A DNA stretch of 64,000 bases from Sacculina carcini (lineage: Eukaryota; Arthropoda; Thecostraca; Sacculinidae), in NCBI GenBank assembly GCA_916048095.2, contig OU696589.1, positions 1,854,948-1,918,947 on the forward strand. Reading direction: 5' to 3'. The position numbers and the translations under genes are program-made. Positions 42,140 through 52,009 of the stretch are shown piece by piece (the stretch's first letter is position 1; each line of letters opens with the position of its first letter). Under the pieces are notes generated by a model. It was not told the origin of the DNA and did no database searches. It saw only the letters and a list, made by a program, of their open reading frames with translations.

Positions 42140-43440
42140 CAATTCATTTTGTAATGAAATGAAATTTATTGCCACTTTTGATGTCAAAGTATAGACTTTA
42201 GATGCACGGAAAACAAGTATACATGTAAATACAATATACACATCACAGTCACTTCATACACAGGCTCGTACGCACGTGCAAGCAGAATAATCGACGTAAT
42301 ACTCGACATTGTCGTGTCAGTATTCGCACCCGAGTATTAAATAGTGGACTGGTTCAATAGATGAGTGCGCAGTCTTGACGAAAACTGTTTGAGATTGGCG
42401 GCTGATTTGACGAAATTTGGTAGTCGGTTGAAAAGTCGCGGGGCCGAAAACTGGAATGATCTAGCCGACCATGATGATTCTGAAGTCGCTCTCAACTCGA
42501 CAAGAGAACCTGATTGACGCGTGTCGTGACAGTGGTTGTTGTATTGAAGCAGCGTCGAAAGTATCGGGGCAGGAGAATCGGAACGTAGAAGCTTGTAGGT
42601 GATGCAACTTATTTTGTGTTCAACCATTAGCCTGTAGTGAAGCCAGCCTAGTTTGTTGAGGTAATTCGACGTGGGTGTCCTAGGGACTAATTTAAAAATG
42701 AAACGACAGCTACGGTTTAGTATAGTTTGAAGGGGGCGGTTGGTTTAATGGGAAGAGAATAAAACAAGGAAGAACACTAATTCAGATGAGGAAAGGTTAA
42801 AGCATTTACCAGTAAAGTGGCGGATTTGTTGTCAATAGAACTTCGGATGGTATAGAGGTTTCGAAGAATGACGTTGCATTTTCTAAATGTTTGTGAGATT
42901 TGGCGTGAGAAGGAGGAATCGGTATCAAAAATAATTCCAAGGTTCCTGGCATGTATTGAGAAGTTTAGAACGGGGATATCCACTTGTAGATTAGGAGATT
43001 TCAAAAGGAGAAACTCAGTTTTGAGGAGTTCACTGGTCGTGATCTTTCTTAGGTCCAGACCAGAGACCAGATCCAGGTCGAGACTGATGAAAGGAGAGAA
43101 GGGAGAATGTGTTGATGAGAATACGGAAGGTAGATTGTTATGTCATCAGCGTATACGAGAAATGTTGTTGAAATGACTCGTATGTTGAAGAAAATCGGGA
43201 ATTTGCGTGAAATGGGACATATAGAGAGCATATATATATTGAACAAAAGGGGGCCAAGTTTGGAACCTTGAGGGACACCGCGAGGAAGAGGGAGAATCGA
43301 GGAGGATTTTGAGCCGCAATTATCCGAGAAAGAGCGATTGGAAGAAACGAAGATAGAAAAGAGTTAGCAGAGTCCGATACACCAATATTTGTGATTGGTA
43401 TATGTTTTTCCAGTATTTTCCACATATACAAGTATAGCAA
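42140..43440 (-). pseudogene. LINE L2-D: 3' part of ORF2 and tail
   Basis: Minus strand. About 43290-43140 carry remnants of the GVPQGS/LGP..FNIYML region and VYADDITIYLP. 43004-42777 is the thumb (ARNLGIIFDTDSSFSRQI). 42627-42337 is the C-terminus (SFQFSAPRLFNRLPNFVKSAANLKQF). An ATTTC-repeat tail follows at about 42175-42150. The style is L2/CR1-like, and the tail resembles that of L2-A. It is 5'-truncated and frameshifted. Downstream of its break lies the Nim-1 insertion. Confidence 0.7.
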
Positions 43441-43506
43441 TGAAAATTAGAAATGTAATATACAACTCCGAGCGAAACAATTCGATATAATATATATTCC
43501 GCGGGT

Positions 43507-43520
43507 AAGCCAACTCGAAC
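43507..43520. repeat. Target-site duplication of LINE Nim-1 (left copy)
   Basis: AAGCCAACTCGAAC occurs here and exactly again at 51498-51511, bounding the Nim-1 element. Confidence 0.88.
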
Positions 43521-43880
43521 CCTGTCCCCTGCGGTAGGGGGGTTAGAATTCTGCCGCTGTAGCTGCCGCGTGTCGTAAAAGGCGACTAAAGGCAGACGTC
43601 TGGTCAGGTTTCGGCCTGCTACTGGTATGTAACCCGTACATGTAACCGTAACATGTAACCCGGTACAACCAGCCGCATGGTCGGATTGTCGGCGACTAAT
43701 CCGGCCCCCCACTGGCCTATGCCAGTGAGGAGGGTGGCCAGACACCCAGCAGGAAGAAAAACAAGACCTGTAAAAGGGCGGATGAGCTGTTTAGCAGCCA
43801 ACGGCCATCTGGAAACCCTCCCCCGTCGGATCGGCAAACAGGATCCTGGCCGCTGAGTGTCACGTCGCCCGGGGTATAGT

Positions 43881-46800
43881 GGTGGCGTGACGCAACACTC
43901 GTCTTTGGCCTGCGCGTCGAACCCCGACGGGGCCGCTGTTTGGCGCCTCGACAGTGGAGAGAATGGTCCGACGCCGGTACGGGTGGCCGGATACGGCTCA
44001 AGAGGGTCAAGGGTGAGGTGCCTGGTGCTCGAGGGGGGTCCCGCCCGGTGCAGTGTCCGCCGTTTGCAGTGGGGCTGCAGCTGCCGGGTCCAGATGGACC
44101 GGTGGGGTCACTGGTCCGGGCCCGGCGCTGTAGCTCCCGCGGACTCGTACCGGGCGGAGCTCGCAGCGAGCTCAGGGGTATTCGATGCCCGTACAGCGCG
44201 CACCACCACTGCGTGGCATCCCATGCTGGCTCTGCCCGTCCCCCCAGTAGGGCCCCGTGCAGAGGTGGGTGGTCGTGCGCGCAGAGACAAACAAAAAATT
44301 TATGGCTTCAAAACCGACAACCACCTCAACTGCTGGTCGTCCATCGGGCGATCGGCCACGGCCGCCGAAAGGTGGCCGTACTCTGAGAAACGACCAGGAC
44401 GACACTCGTGTTGTTCCCACTTCGATGGTGTTGGTGTTTGCCAGCACCGATGAGAAGACGAAGCTGTCATCCTTGAACCCGTTCCGTCGTCTGGGTGGAT
44501 TCAGGAACATCGGAGACGTGCCTCTCGAAGCCAGCCGGCAGAGAGATGGTTCGTTGATGGTGAAATACGGCACTGAGACGGCAGCAGCCCGCGCGATAAA
44601 GGCAACCGCTTTCCGATATCGCGTGGGTACGGGCGAAAACAAGTGTTGGGTGAGCACCCCCATTTCGGTGTGTGCGCACTCGACATTGAACCACGCCAGA
44701 GGTGTTCTGTTCTGCCGTGCGCTAGAGGGTGTTGATAACGATGAAATTTGCGACGGTTTGTCATCCCAGGGTGTCATCCGTGTGGAGCGCATCGTCCGAC
44801 GGCGTGAGGGTAGCGAGGTGCCAACGCATTTTTTCTTCCTCACGTTTGACGGTGCTGTTCTGCCGGATGACATCAAGATCGGTGACACCCGTCAGCGTAT
44901 CCGTGTCCGCCCCTACGTACCCAACCCAATGCGATGCTACAGGTGCCAACGTTTCGGGCATACGAGCTCCCGCTGCAACCGTGCTGAGATCTGCGGACGC
45001 TGCTCATCCGAACGGCACACCGCTGCTGATTGCGACAATGAGTATTTCTGCGTCAATTGCAGGAGCAGCGGTCATGCGTCCTCGTCGCGTGACTGCCCGG
45101 AATGGCTCAAAGAAAAGGAGATTCTTGCCATTCGCGCTGCCCAGCGCTGCAGTTTCGGTGAGGCGCGTGCTGTATATCGCAGCTCGCATCCATCAGGCCC
45201 GTCCTATGTCGGCGTAGTCACGAAGTCGGCTCATCCTCCACAGTCTGTCGACTCTTTTCTGGTGAAGCTTACTGTTGGAGACTTCTTGAAGCTGGCGGGA
45301 CGAATGGGCTTGAAGCTGGTTGTACCTGAGGCTGACAAACTTGAGAATGAATCAACACCGGTTGATCGGCGGTCTGAGGGGACTGCCGTGCCGCGGTCGC
45401 CAACGGCCGCACCCCAGCGGTCCCAGGCGTCCGCGACCCAGCGGCCCCAGACGGCCGCAACCCAGCGGCCCAATGGTGGCGTAACGCAACACTCGTTTTT
45501 GGCCTGCGCGTCGAACCCCGACGGGGCCGCTGTTTGGCGCCTCGACAGTGGAGAGAATGGTCCGACGCCGGTACGGGTGGCCGGATACGGCTCAAGAGGG
45601 TCAAGGGTGAGGTGCCTGGTGCTCGAGGGGGGTCCCGCCCGGTGCAGTGTCCGCCGTTTGCAGTGGGGCTGCAGCTGCCGGGTCCAGATGGACCGGTGGG
45701 GTCACTGGTCCGGGCCCGGCGCTGTAGCTCCCGCGGACTCGTACCGGGCGGAGCTCGCAGCGAGCTCAGGGGTATTCGATGCCCGTACAGCGCGCACCAC
45801 CACTGGCGTGGCATCCCATGCTGGCTCTGCCCGTCCCCCCAGTAGGGCCCCGTGCAGAGGTGGGTGGTCGTGCGCGCAGAGACAAACAAAAAATGTATGG
45901 CTTCAAAACCGACAACCACCCCAACTGCTGGTCGTCCATCGGGCGATCGGCCACGGCCGCCGAAAGGTGGCCGTACTCTGAGAAACGACCAGGACGACAC
46001 TCGTGTTGTTCCCACTTCGATGGTGTTGGTGTTTGCCAGCACCGATGAGAAGACGAACATCCTTGAACCCGTTCCGTCGTCTGGGTGGATTCAGGAACAT
46101 CGGAGACGTGCCTCTCGAAGCCAGCCGGCAGAGAGATGGTTCGTTGATGGTGAAATACGGCACTGAGACGGCAGCAGCCCGCGCGATAAAGGCAACCGCT
46201 TTCCGATATCGCGTGGGTACGGGCGAAAACAAGTGTTGGGTGAGCACCCCCATTTCGGTGTGTGCGCACTCGACATTGAACCACGCCAGAGGTGTTCTGT
46301 TCTGCCGTGCGCTAGAGGGTGTTGATAACGATGAAATTTGCGACGGTTTGTCATCCCAGGGTGTCATCCGTGTGGAGCGCATCGTCCGACGGCGTGAGGG
46401 TAGCGAGGTGCCAACGCACTTTTTCTTCCTCACGTTTGACGGTGCTGTTCTGCCGGATGACATCAAGATCGGTGACACCCGTCAGCGTATCCGTGTCCGC
46501 CCCTACGTACCCAACCCAATGCGATGCTACAGGTGCCAACGTTTCGGGCATACGAGCTCCCGCTGCAACCGTGCTGAGATCTGCGGACGCTGCTCATCCG
46601 AACGGCACACCGCTGCTGATTGCGACAATGAGTATTTCTGCGTCAATTGCAGGAGCAGCGGTCATGCGTCCTCGTCGCGTGACTGCCCGGAATGGCTCAA
46701 AGAAAAGGAGATTCTTGCCATTCGCGCTGCCCAGCGCTGCAGTTTCGGTGAGGCGCGTGCTATATATCGCAGCTCGCATCCATCAGGCCCGTCCTATGTC

Positions 46801-47064
46801 GGCGTAGTCACGAAGTCGGCTCATCCTCCACAGTCTGTCGACTCTTTTCTGGTGAAGCTTACTGTTGGAGACTTCTTGAAGCTGGCGGGACGAATGGGCT
46901 TGAAGCTGGTTGTACCTGGGGCTGACAAATATGAGAATGAACCAACACCGGTTGATCGGCGGTCTGAGGGGACTGCCGTGCCGCGGTCGCCAACGGCCGC
47001 ACCCCAGCGGTCCCAGGCGTCCGCGACCCAGCGGCCCCAGACGGCCGCAACCCAGCGGCCCAAT
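43881..47064 (+). repeat. 1.6-kb tandem duplication including Nim-1 ORF1
   Basis: 43881-45474 (1594 bases) is repeated at 45475-47064 (1590 bases) with very few differences; one is loss of GCTGT near 46056. GGTGGCGTRACGCAACACTC begins at 43881, 45475 and 47065, so the duplication joins at a short repeat found both in the 5' UTR and near the end of ORF1. Confidence 0.93.
44302..45981 (+). CDS. Nim-1 ORF1, copy 1: CCHC zinc-knuckle protein
   Basis: The ATG at 44302 (MASKPTTT) begins a Gag-like protein. It has a basic, Pro-rich N-terminus, a central region with FRRLGGF, and three knuckles at about 44932-45090: CYRCQRFGHTSSRC, CGRCSSERHTAADC, CVNCRSSGHASSSRDC. CPEWLKEKEI and an EARAVY motif follow, both typical of I/Nimb ORF1. 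It binds LINE RNA. Through the tandem duplication the frame has lost its natural end and runs on into the repeated 5' UTR, stopping at 45981. The expected protein would end near the second-copy terminus at 47334. Confidence 0.8.
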   Translation: MASKPTTTSTAGRPSGDRPRPPKGGRTLRNDQDDTRVVPTSMVLVFASTDEKTKLSSLNPFRRLGGFRNIGDVPLEASRQRDGSLMVKYGTETAAARAIKATAFRYRVGTGENKCWVSTPISVCAHSTLNHARGVLFCRALEGVDNDEICDGLSSQGVIRVERIVRRREGSEVPTHFFFLTFDGAVLPDDIKIGDTRQRIRVRPYVPNPMRCYRCQRFGHTSSRCNRAEICGRCSSERHTAADCDNEYFCVNCRSSGHASSSRDCPEWLKEKEILAIRAAQRCSFGEARAVYRSSHPSGPSYVGVVTKSAHPPQSVDSFLVKLTVGDFLKLAGRMGLKLVVPEADKLENESTPVDRRSEGTAVPRSPTAAPQRSQASATQRPQTAATQRPNGGVTQHSFLACASNPDGAAVWRLDSGENGPTPVRVAGYGSRGSRVRCLVLEGGPARCSVRRLQWGCSCRVQMDRWGHWSGPGAVAPADSYRAELAASSGVFDARTARTTTGVASHAGSARPPSRAPCRGGWSCAQRQTKNVWLQNRQPPQLLVVHRAIGHGRRKVAVL

Positions 47065-47334
47065 GGTGGCGTAACGCAACACTCGTTTTTCAGCCTTTTC
47101 AGGCTGCTGGGGAGCGGCGACCTCAGCGGGTCGCCGATCGGCCGGTCAACCGGCCGATGGACCGCGCTGGCAAATCGGCAGCGATGCCGGTTAGTCAGGG
47201 CGGCAAAAACCGGCCGCTCAGCAGGCTTCCATGCCAGCAGAGCGGTCGTCTCCAAACCGGAGGAAATCCGGAGACTGGACGGTGTTTCAACACAAGAGCC
47301 GCCGTTCGGTCAAGTCAGCCTCGCCGAGGAGTGA
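46003..47334 (+). CDS. Nim-1 ORF1, copy 2 with the natural C-terminus
   Basis: The same protein as copy 1 from FRRLGGF on, with all three CCHC knuckles (about 46522-46680), ending at the presumed authentic stop at 47334 after a basic Arg-rich tail. A 5-base loss near 46056 puts the MASKP start (about 45896) out of frame, so translation would have to begin elsewhere. ORF2 starts 293 bases downstream. Confidence 0.75.
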   Translation: MLFPLRWCWCLPAPMRRRTSLNPFRRLGGFRNIGDVPLEASRQRDGSLMVKYGTETAAARAIKATAFRYRVGTGENKCWVSTPISVCAHSTLNHARGVLFCRALEGVDNDEICDGLSSQGVIRVERIVRRREGSEVPTHFFFLTFDGAVLPDDIKIGDTRQRIRVRPYVPNPMRCYRCQRFGHTSSRCNRAEICGRCSSERHTAADCDNEYFCVNCRSSGHASSSRDCPEWLKEKEILAIRAAQRCSFGEARAIYRSSHPSGPSYVGVVTKSAHPPQSVDSFLVKLTVGDFLKLAGRMGLKLVVPGADKYENEPTPVDRRSEGTAVPRSPTAAPQRSQASATQRPQTAATQRPNGGVTQHSFFSLFRLLGSGDLSGSPIGRSTGRWTALANRQRCRLVRAAKTGRSAGFHASRAVVSKPEEIRRLDGVSTQEPPFGQVSLAEE

Positions 47335-47627
47335 CCGGCGAGCATCTCCCGGTCACAAAGCGAGTGCGGTCCCTGCATCTCCGCGCTCGGCGGTTGCTAG
47401 CGCACCGCCTTCCGCACACGACGGAGCGACTCCCACCACTGCCATAGAGGTGGAGAGTTCCTCTAAGCGGAAGCTCTCGGCCTCTCCAAGTGGGTCCCCA
47501 CCTGACGCGGAGAGAGGACGATCGGCCAAGCGATGCGATTAGGGACCTGTGCAACCTGGTTGCTGGTGTATATGTGCCTTTTTAACGGGAGTATTTATTT
47601 GTATTTTATTCTATTATATTTATTTTT

Positions 47628-50600
47628 ATGTCCATTTTACAATGGAATATTAGAGGTATTAGACCGAATTTTAATTATTTACTGCATATTTTACACTCCC
47701 GACAATCATCGATTTTAGCACTACAGGAGACTAAGCTTTTAAATTCTTCGTATTTTAGTATTCAGGATTTTAATGTTTTTAGGTATGATAATCCCAGCTC
47801 GACTATAGCCCACGGCGGGGTTATGCTGGCTGTTCGCACCAGTGTACCCTGTCGCCGCCTGCATATTCAGTCAGATTTGCAGGTGGTTGCGGTTCGGTGC
47901 TGGCTGGGTGGTAGGGAGGTGAGTGTGTGCTCATTGTACCTGCCGCCTGGTCGCCCGTTCCCAAGGGCTGACATCGAGTTTTTAATCAGTTCACTTCCAC
48001 CCCCTTTTTATGTGTTAGGCGATTTTAATGCTCACAGCCCTTTTTGGGGTTGTGATGCATATTGTAGCCGTGGTTTTATTATGGAGGATATTTTAACTGT
48101 TTTAGACATAGGTATTTTAAACACAGGCACATATACGCATTGCACCATGCCATCGGGAAGCATGTCCGCTCTGGACCTCAGTCTGTGCAGTCCCAGTCTG
48201 CAGGCATCCACGAGCTGGACCGTTGAGAATAGTCTGTATGGGAGTGACCACTTCCCTATATGGATCTATCTCAATGAGGTACCTAGGTTGGGAACACGAC
48301 CACCGAGATGGAATTTCAAACGAGCTGATTGGGTCCGCTATGATTGCTTGACACTGGAAGCCATGGGCAACCCCACACTTCGACCCAGCGTCGAAGATTT
48401 TACTGAGGCCATTGTCACCTGTGCCAAGCAGAGCATTCCGCGTACGGCATCGTGTCCCCGGCGGCGTTCTGTCCCTTGGTGGGCAGACGCGTGTTCTGCG
48501 TCGTTGCGAAAGCGACGTCGTTGCTGGGGTCGCTTCCTGCGCAACAGCACGGTGGCAAACATGCTTTGCTTTCGCCACGCTCGCGCACAAGCTCGATGGA
48601 CCTTTCGCGAGGCGAAGCGGGCCTCCTGGGTGTCCTATGTGTCCAGCATTAATCGGCATTGTCCTATATCCACCATATGGACCGTATATAGCGCATCTCT
48701 GGGAAGTACCATCCCACTCCACTGCTTTCTCTGAAGATCAGTGGCGTGGACGTGATAAATCCGGAGCATGTTGCTCACAAAATTGGCCGATATTTAGTGG
48801 AGTGCTGTCGTGCAAACGTAGACGACCCTGATTTTGCGGCGATCAAACAGCAGTGCGAGATATCACCCGTTGATTTCTCCACCAACTGTCAGCTGCCAAT
48901 CAACAGCGATTTTTCAGCATCTGAGCTGAGAACAGCCTTGCGATCGCTTTGCGATGTGGCTTAAGGCCCTGATGAGGTTCACAACCTCATGCTGAAACGT
49001 CTGTCGCCCGCAGTGCTGTCCACTTTGCTGCAGGTCTTCAATGATCTGTGGAATGGTGGACAGTTTCCAGCCTCCTGGCGACGGGCAATCGTGATACCCA
49101 TCACAAAACAGGGCAAATCGTGCGATCACCCGTCTGACTATCGCCCGATATCGCGGACCTCCAGTCTCTGCAAACTGTTTGAGAAAATGGTTTGCAGACG
49201 GCTGGTATGGCTTCTGGAACGCGGTCGGCTGTTCAATGATGCTCAGTGAGGATTTCGCCAAGGTCGCTCAACGTTAGACCACTTGGTGACCATTGACTCT
49301 CGCGTACGTGAAAGTTTCGCGCGAGGTCACCACGTCGGGGCGATATTCTTTGACATCGAGAAGGCATATGACACCACATGGCGACATGGTATTCTTCGCA
49401 AACTGCATCGCTGTGGTGTCAGAGGCAACATGGGGAGTTTCGTACACAATTTCCTTTTGCACCGCACATTCTGTGTGCGTGTTGGGAACTCCTTGTCTCG
49501 TCCGTTCGATCAGGCAGAAGGCGTTCCACAGGGTAGTGTGCTCAGCGTGGCCCTTTTTGCCATAATGATCAACGACATTGACAATCATTTGCCTCCCTCG
49601 ATTGGACGGTCTCTATTTGTGGACGATTTTGCCGTATGGTGTTCTTCCCGCAGCACTGTTGCTGTCCAGCGTCAACTGCAGCTGGCGGTGAATAAAATAG
49701 AGACTTGGGGAACGCGTAACGGCTTCCGCTTCTCGACGTCCGAAACGGTCGGTGTACACTTCTGCCGCCGTCGAGGTGCCTGCCCTGACATGGAAGTGGA
49801 ATTGTACGGCAGTGCTGTCTCATTCCAACGCACGGTTCGGTTTTTAGGGGTCACGCTGGACTCGCGCTTGACCTACACCGACCATATTTCACAGCTGAGA
49901 ACCACATGTCTAAAGGCACTGAATGTGTGACGACTGTTTCCCGCATGCGTTATGGGGCAGATCGACAGTCCCTTCTCCTTCTGTACCGCTCGTTAGTCAG
50001 GTCGCGTCTCGATCACGCAAGCATTGTATTTGATCTGGCTTCGGAGTCAGCAAAAAGCCGTTTGAATGTCGTACACCACGCAGGGATACGCATTGCCACC
50101 GGCGCGTTTCGCACGTCGCCAATAGTCAGCCTCCTCGTTGAGGCTGATGAGGCTCCGCTGGCGCTCCGTCGTCAAGAGCTGGGCATGCGTTATTCTTGCA
50201 AGCTGGCAAGCACCCATGAAAACCCCGCGTATGACGTGGTATTTTCTCAGCATGTGCCTGAGCAGCAGCACCTTCCAGGACCTCAGTGTTCTGTGCTGTT
50301 TTGCAGCAAAATGAAGGCACTGCTGGAGTCATGCGGGATGGGTGCTAACGACATCCTCAGACAAGAATACACGGCGGAGTCACCCTGGGAATTGGTCACA
50401 CCCGAGGTTGACGTCTCGCTAGCAGCTCTGCCGAAACACCGTACAGTGTCCAGTGTGCTTCGCTCAAACACACTGGAGCGAATTCATTCTTACGGACGGT
50501 ATACTGCCGTGTACACTGATGGATCTAAGTCGGCCAGTGGTGTGGGTTGTGCGTTTGTAAGTGGAGGTACGTGCCGCTCGAGCACGCTGCCACCGAGCGC

Positions 50601-51291
50601 CTCCATTTAAACGGCTGAACTTCACGCTATCCTGCTGGCCCTGGTTTTTATTCGCTCATCTTCTTTTTCATTGTTTTTAGTTTTATCTGACTCCCTTAGT
50701 GCTTTAACTTCATTATCGTCTTTCTCCTTACATCCTCTTATACAGAGGATTTTTATCTCTCTTGACATCATCCACTACCAGGGCAAGCGTGTAAAGTTCT
50801 GCTGGATTCCGGCCCATATTGGTATTTTGGGCAACAAGCGAGCTGACAGAGCCGCAAAAAGAGCTGCTGAACGAGACTTTTATTCATTTTATTTTAACTT
50901 TCCCATTCCGTATTCGGACTTTTATCCTATTATACATCGTTTTATCCGTTCTCGCTAGCAGCTCTCCTGGGACGAATGTGGTTCTAACAAATTAAAAGCT
51001 GTGAAGCCCGAAATCGGACATTGGATGTGCTCTTGTCGCCGGAAGAGGTCCGAGGAAGTGGCGCTCTGTCGTCTGCGTATGGGTCACACGTACGATACGC
51101 ATCGCCATCTTCTACTCGGACAACCTGAACCTACGTGCAGCGCATGTAATGCACGTCTCTCCGTGCAGCACATCCTGGTGGAATGCCCATCATTCTCAGA
51201 GGCGCGTCAACGTTTTCTTGGATCCGTTCGGACAATTCACGATGTTCTCGGACAGGAGCAATCGGCGGTCATTGAGGGCCGCATTTTTTAG
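47628..51291 (+). pseudogene. Nim-1 ORF2: endonuclease, RT, RNase H
   Basis: Endonuclease 47628-48290: ILQWNIRG, LALQETKL, AHGGVMLAV, LYLPPGRP, LGDFNAHSPFWG, YGSDHFPI. RT about 48965-49930: SDYRPISRTSSL, FFDIEKAYDTTW, GVPQGSVLSVALFAIMIND, FVDDFAVW (FVDD for YxDD, as in many I-clade RTs). RNase H: YTDGSKSASGVGCAF (about 50510), SDSLSAL (about 50690), HIGILGNKRADRAAK (about 50820). C-terminal CSACNARLSVQHILVEC (about 51140-51190). It copies and integrates LINE RNA. Stops or frameshifts near 48735, 48963, 49247, 49928 and 50610 inactivate it. Confidence 0.87.
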
Positions 51292-51438
51292 TTTTTACTG
51301 CTTTTGCTTTTTAGAATTATTTATTGAGTTTTATTTCTTGACTTTCACATTCATTTTGTTCACTATCACACTTATTTATTTCATCATTCCATTCCTCATG
51401 TCCATCATTTTAGGGTGTTTGGGCTGTGAATAGACTGG

Positions 51439-51497
51439 GGGGTGCCGTATGGTCCCAGAGGCCGGTGCACCCCATAAACACAAATAACGAACGAACG
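51439..51497 (+). other. 3' end of Nim-1: hairpin and AACG tail
   Basis: GGGGTGC (51439-51445) pairs with GCACCCC (51467-51473). It is followed by AT-rich bases and AACG repeats ending at the right target duplication (51498-51511). Confidence 0.7.
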
Positions 51498-51511
51498 AAG
51501 CCAACTCGAAC

Positions 51512-51967
51512 GATTTGCTTCAAAACAGGCGCAGCCACACAAAGTGAAATGAAATATAATATAGGCTTAACTGAAATTTGCAGAAGAGGAATGTGATGAG
51601 AGAATTCAGCAGGAAGGTGTAAACGAAAACAAAAACACTAAGATATATTCAGACAGGCGCACGTGGGCATCACTGCCCCACGCGCGCCTACAAGACGTCA
51701 CACTCCAACAACACCTCGAACGCGACTCCCTCACACAAACACTCTCTCACTGCACACGATCACACCACACCTCCACCTGTTTTTACAGAAACATGAATTA
51801 AGTAGACGTGCAGCTTTGTCTGGCCACAAACCAGATCCAAAGCTGCATACCCCCAATTCGCCCTTGATATCCTAAACCAAATTACAAATTATGGACAGAT
51901 TACATAAGAGGGTAAAGAAGAAGCAAAATGATTAAATAATTTGGGACCAGAACATACACATAGCAAT
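51512..51967. other. No gene recognised
   Basis: Mixed sequence between Nim-1's right target duplication and the tail of LINE Rx-1. It is presumably the continuation of the DNA left of 43507, but I cannot identify it. Confidence 0.45.
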
Positions 51968-52009
51968 GGTTACTTTGGTTACTTTGGTTACTTTGGCTGA
52001 TTCCGACAT

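Larger units (their letters stand above)
43521..51497 (+). mobile_element. LINE Nim-1 (I clade, Nimb-like), complete insertion
   Basis: A 7977-bp plus-strand element between 14-bp target duplications. It has a GC-rich structured 5' UTR (43521-44300), ORF1 with three CCHC knuckles present in two tandem copies, ORF2 with endonuclease, RT, RNase H and a C-terminal Cys motif, then a hairpin and an (AACG)n tail. RNase H after RT is characteristic of the I group. ORF2 is broken by several lesions. Confidence 0.88.

Noticed and set aside
43857-44453. 198-codon plus frame in the Nim-1 leader as a separate gene
   Set aside because: It lies in the structured 5' UTR, overlaps ORF1 in another frame and has no recognisable domain.
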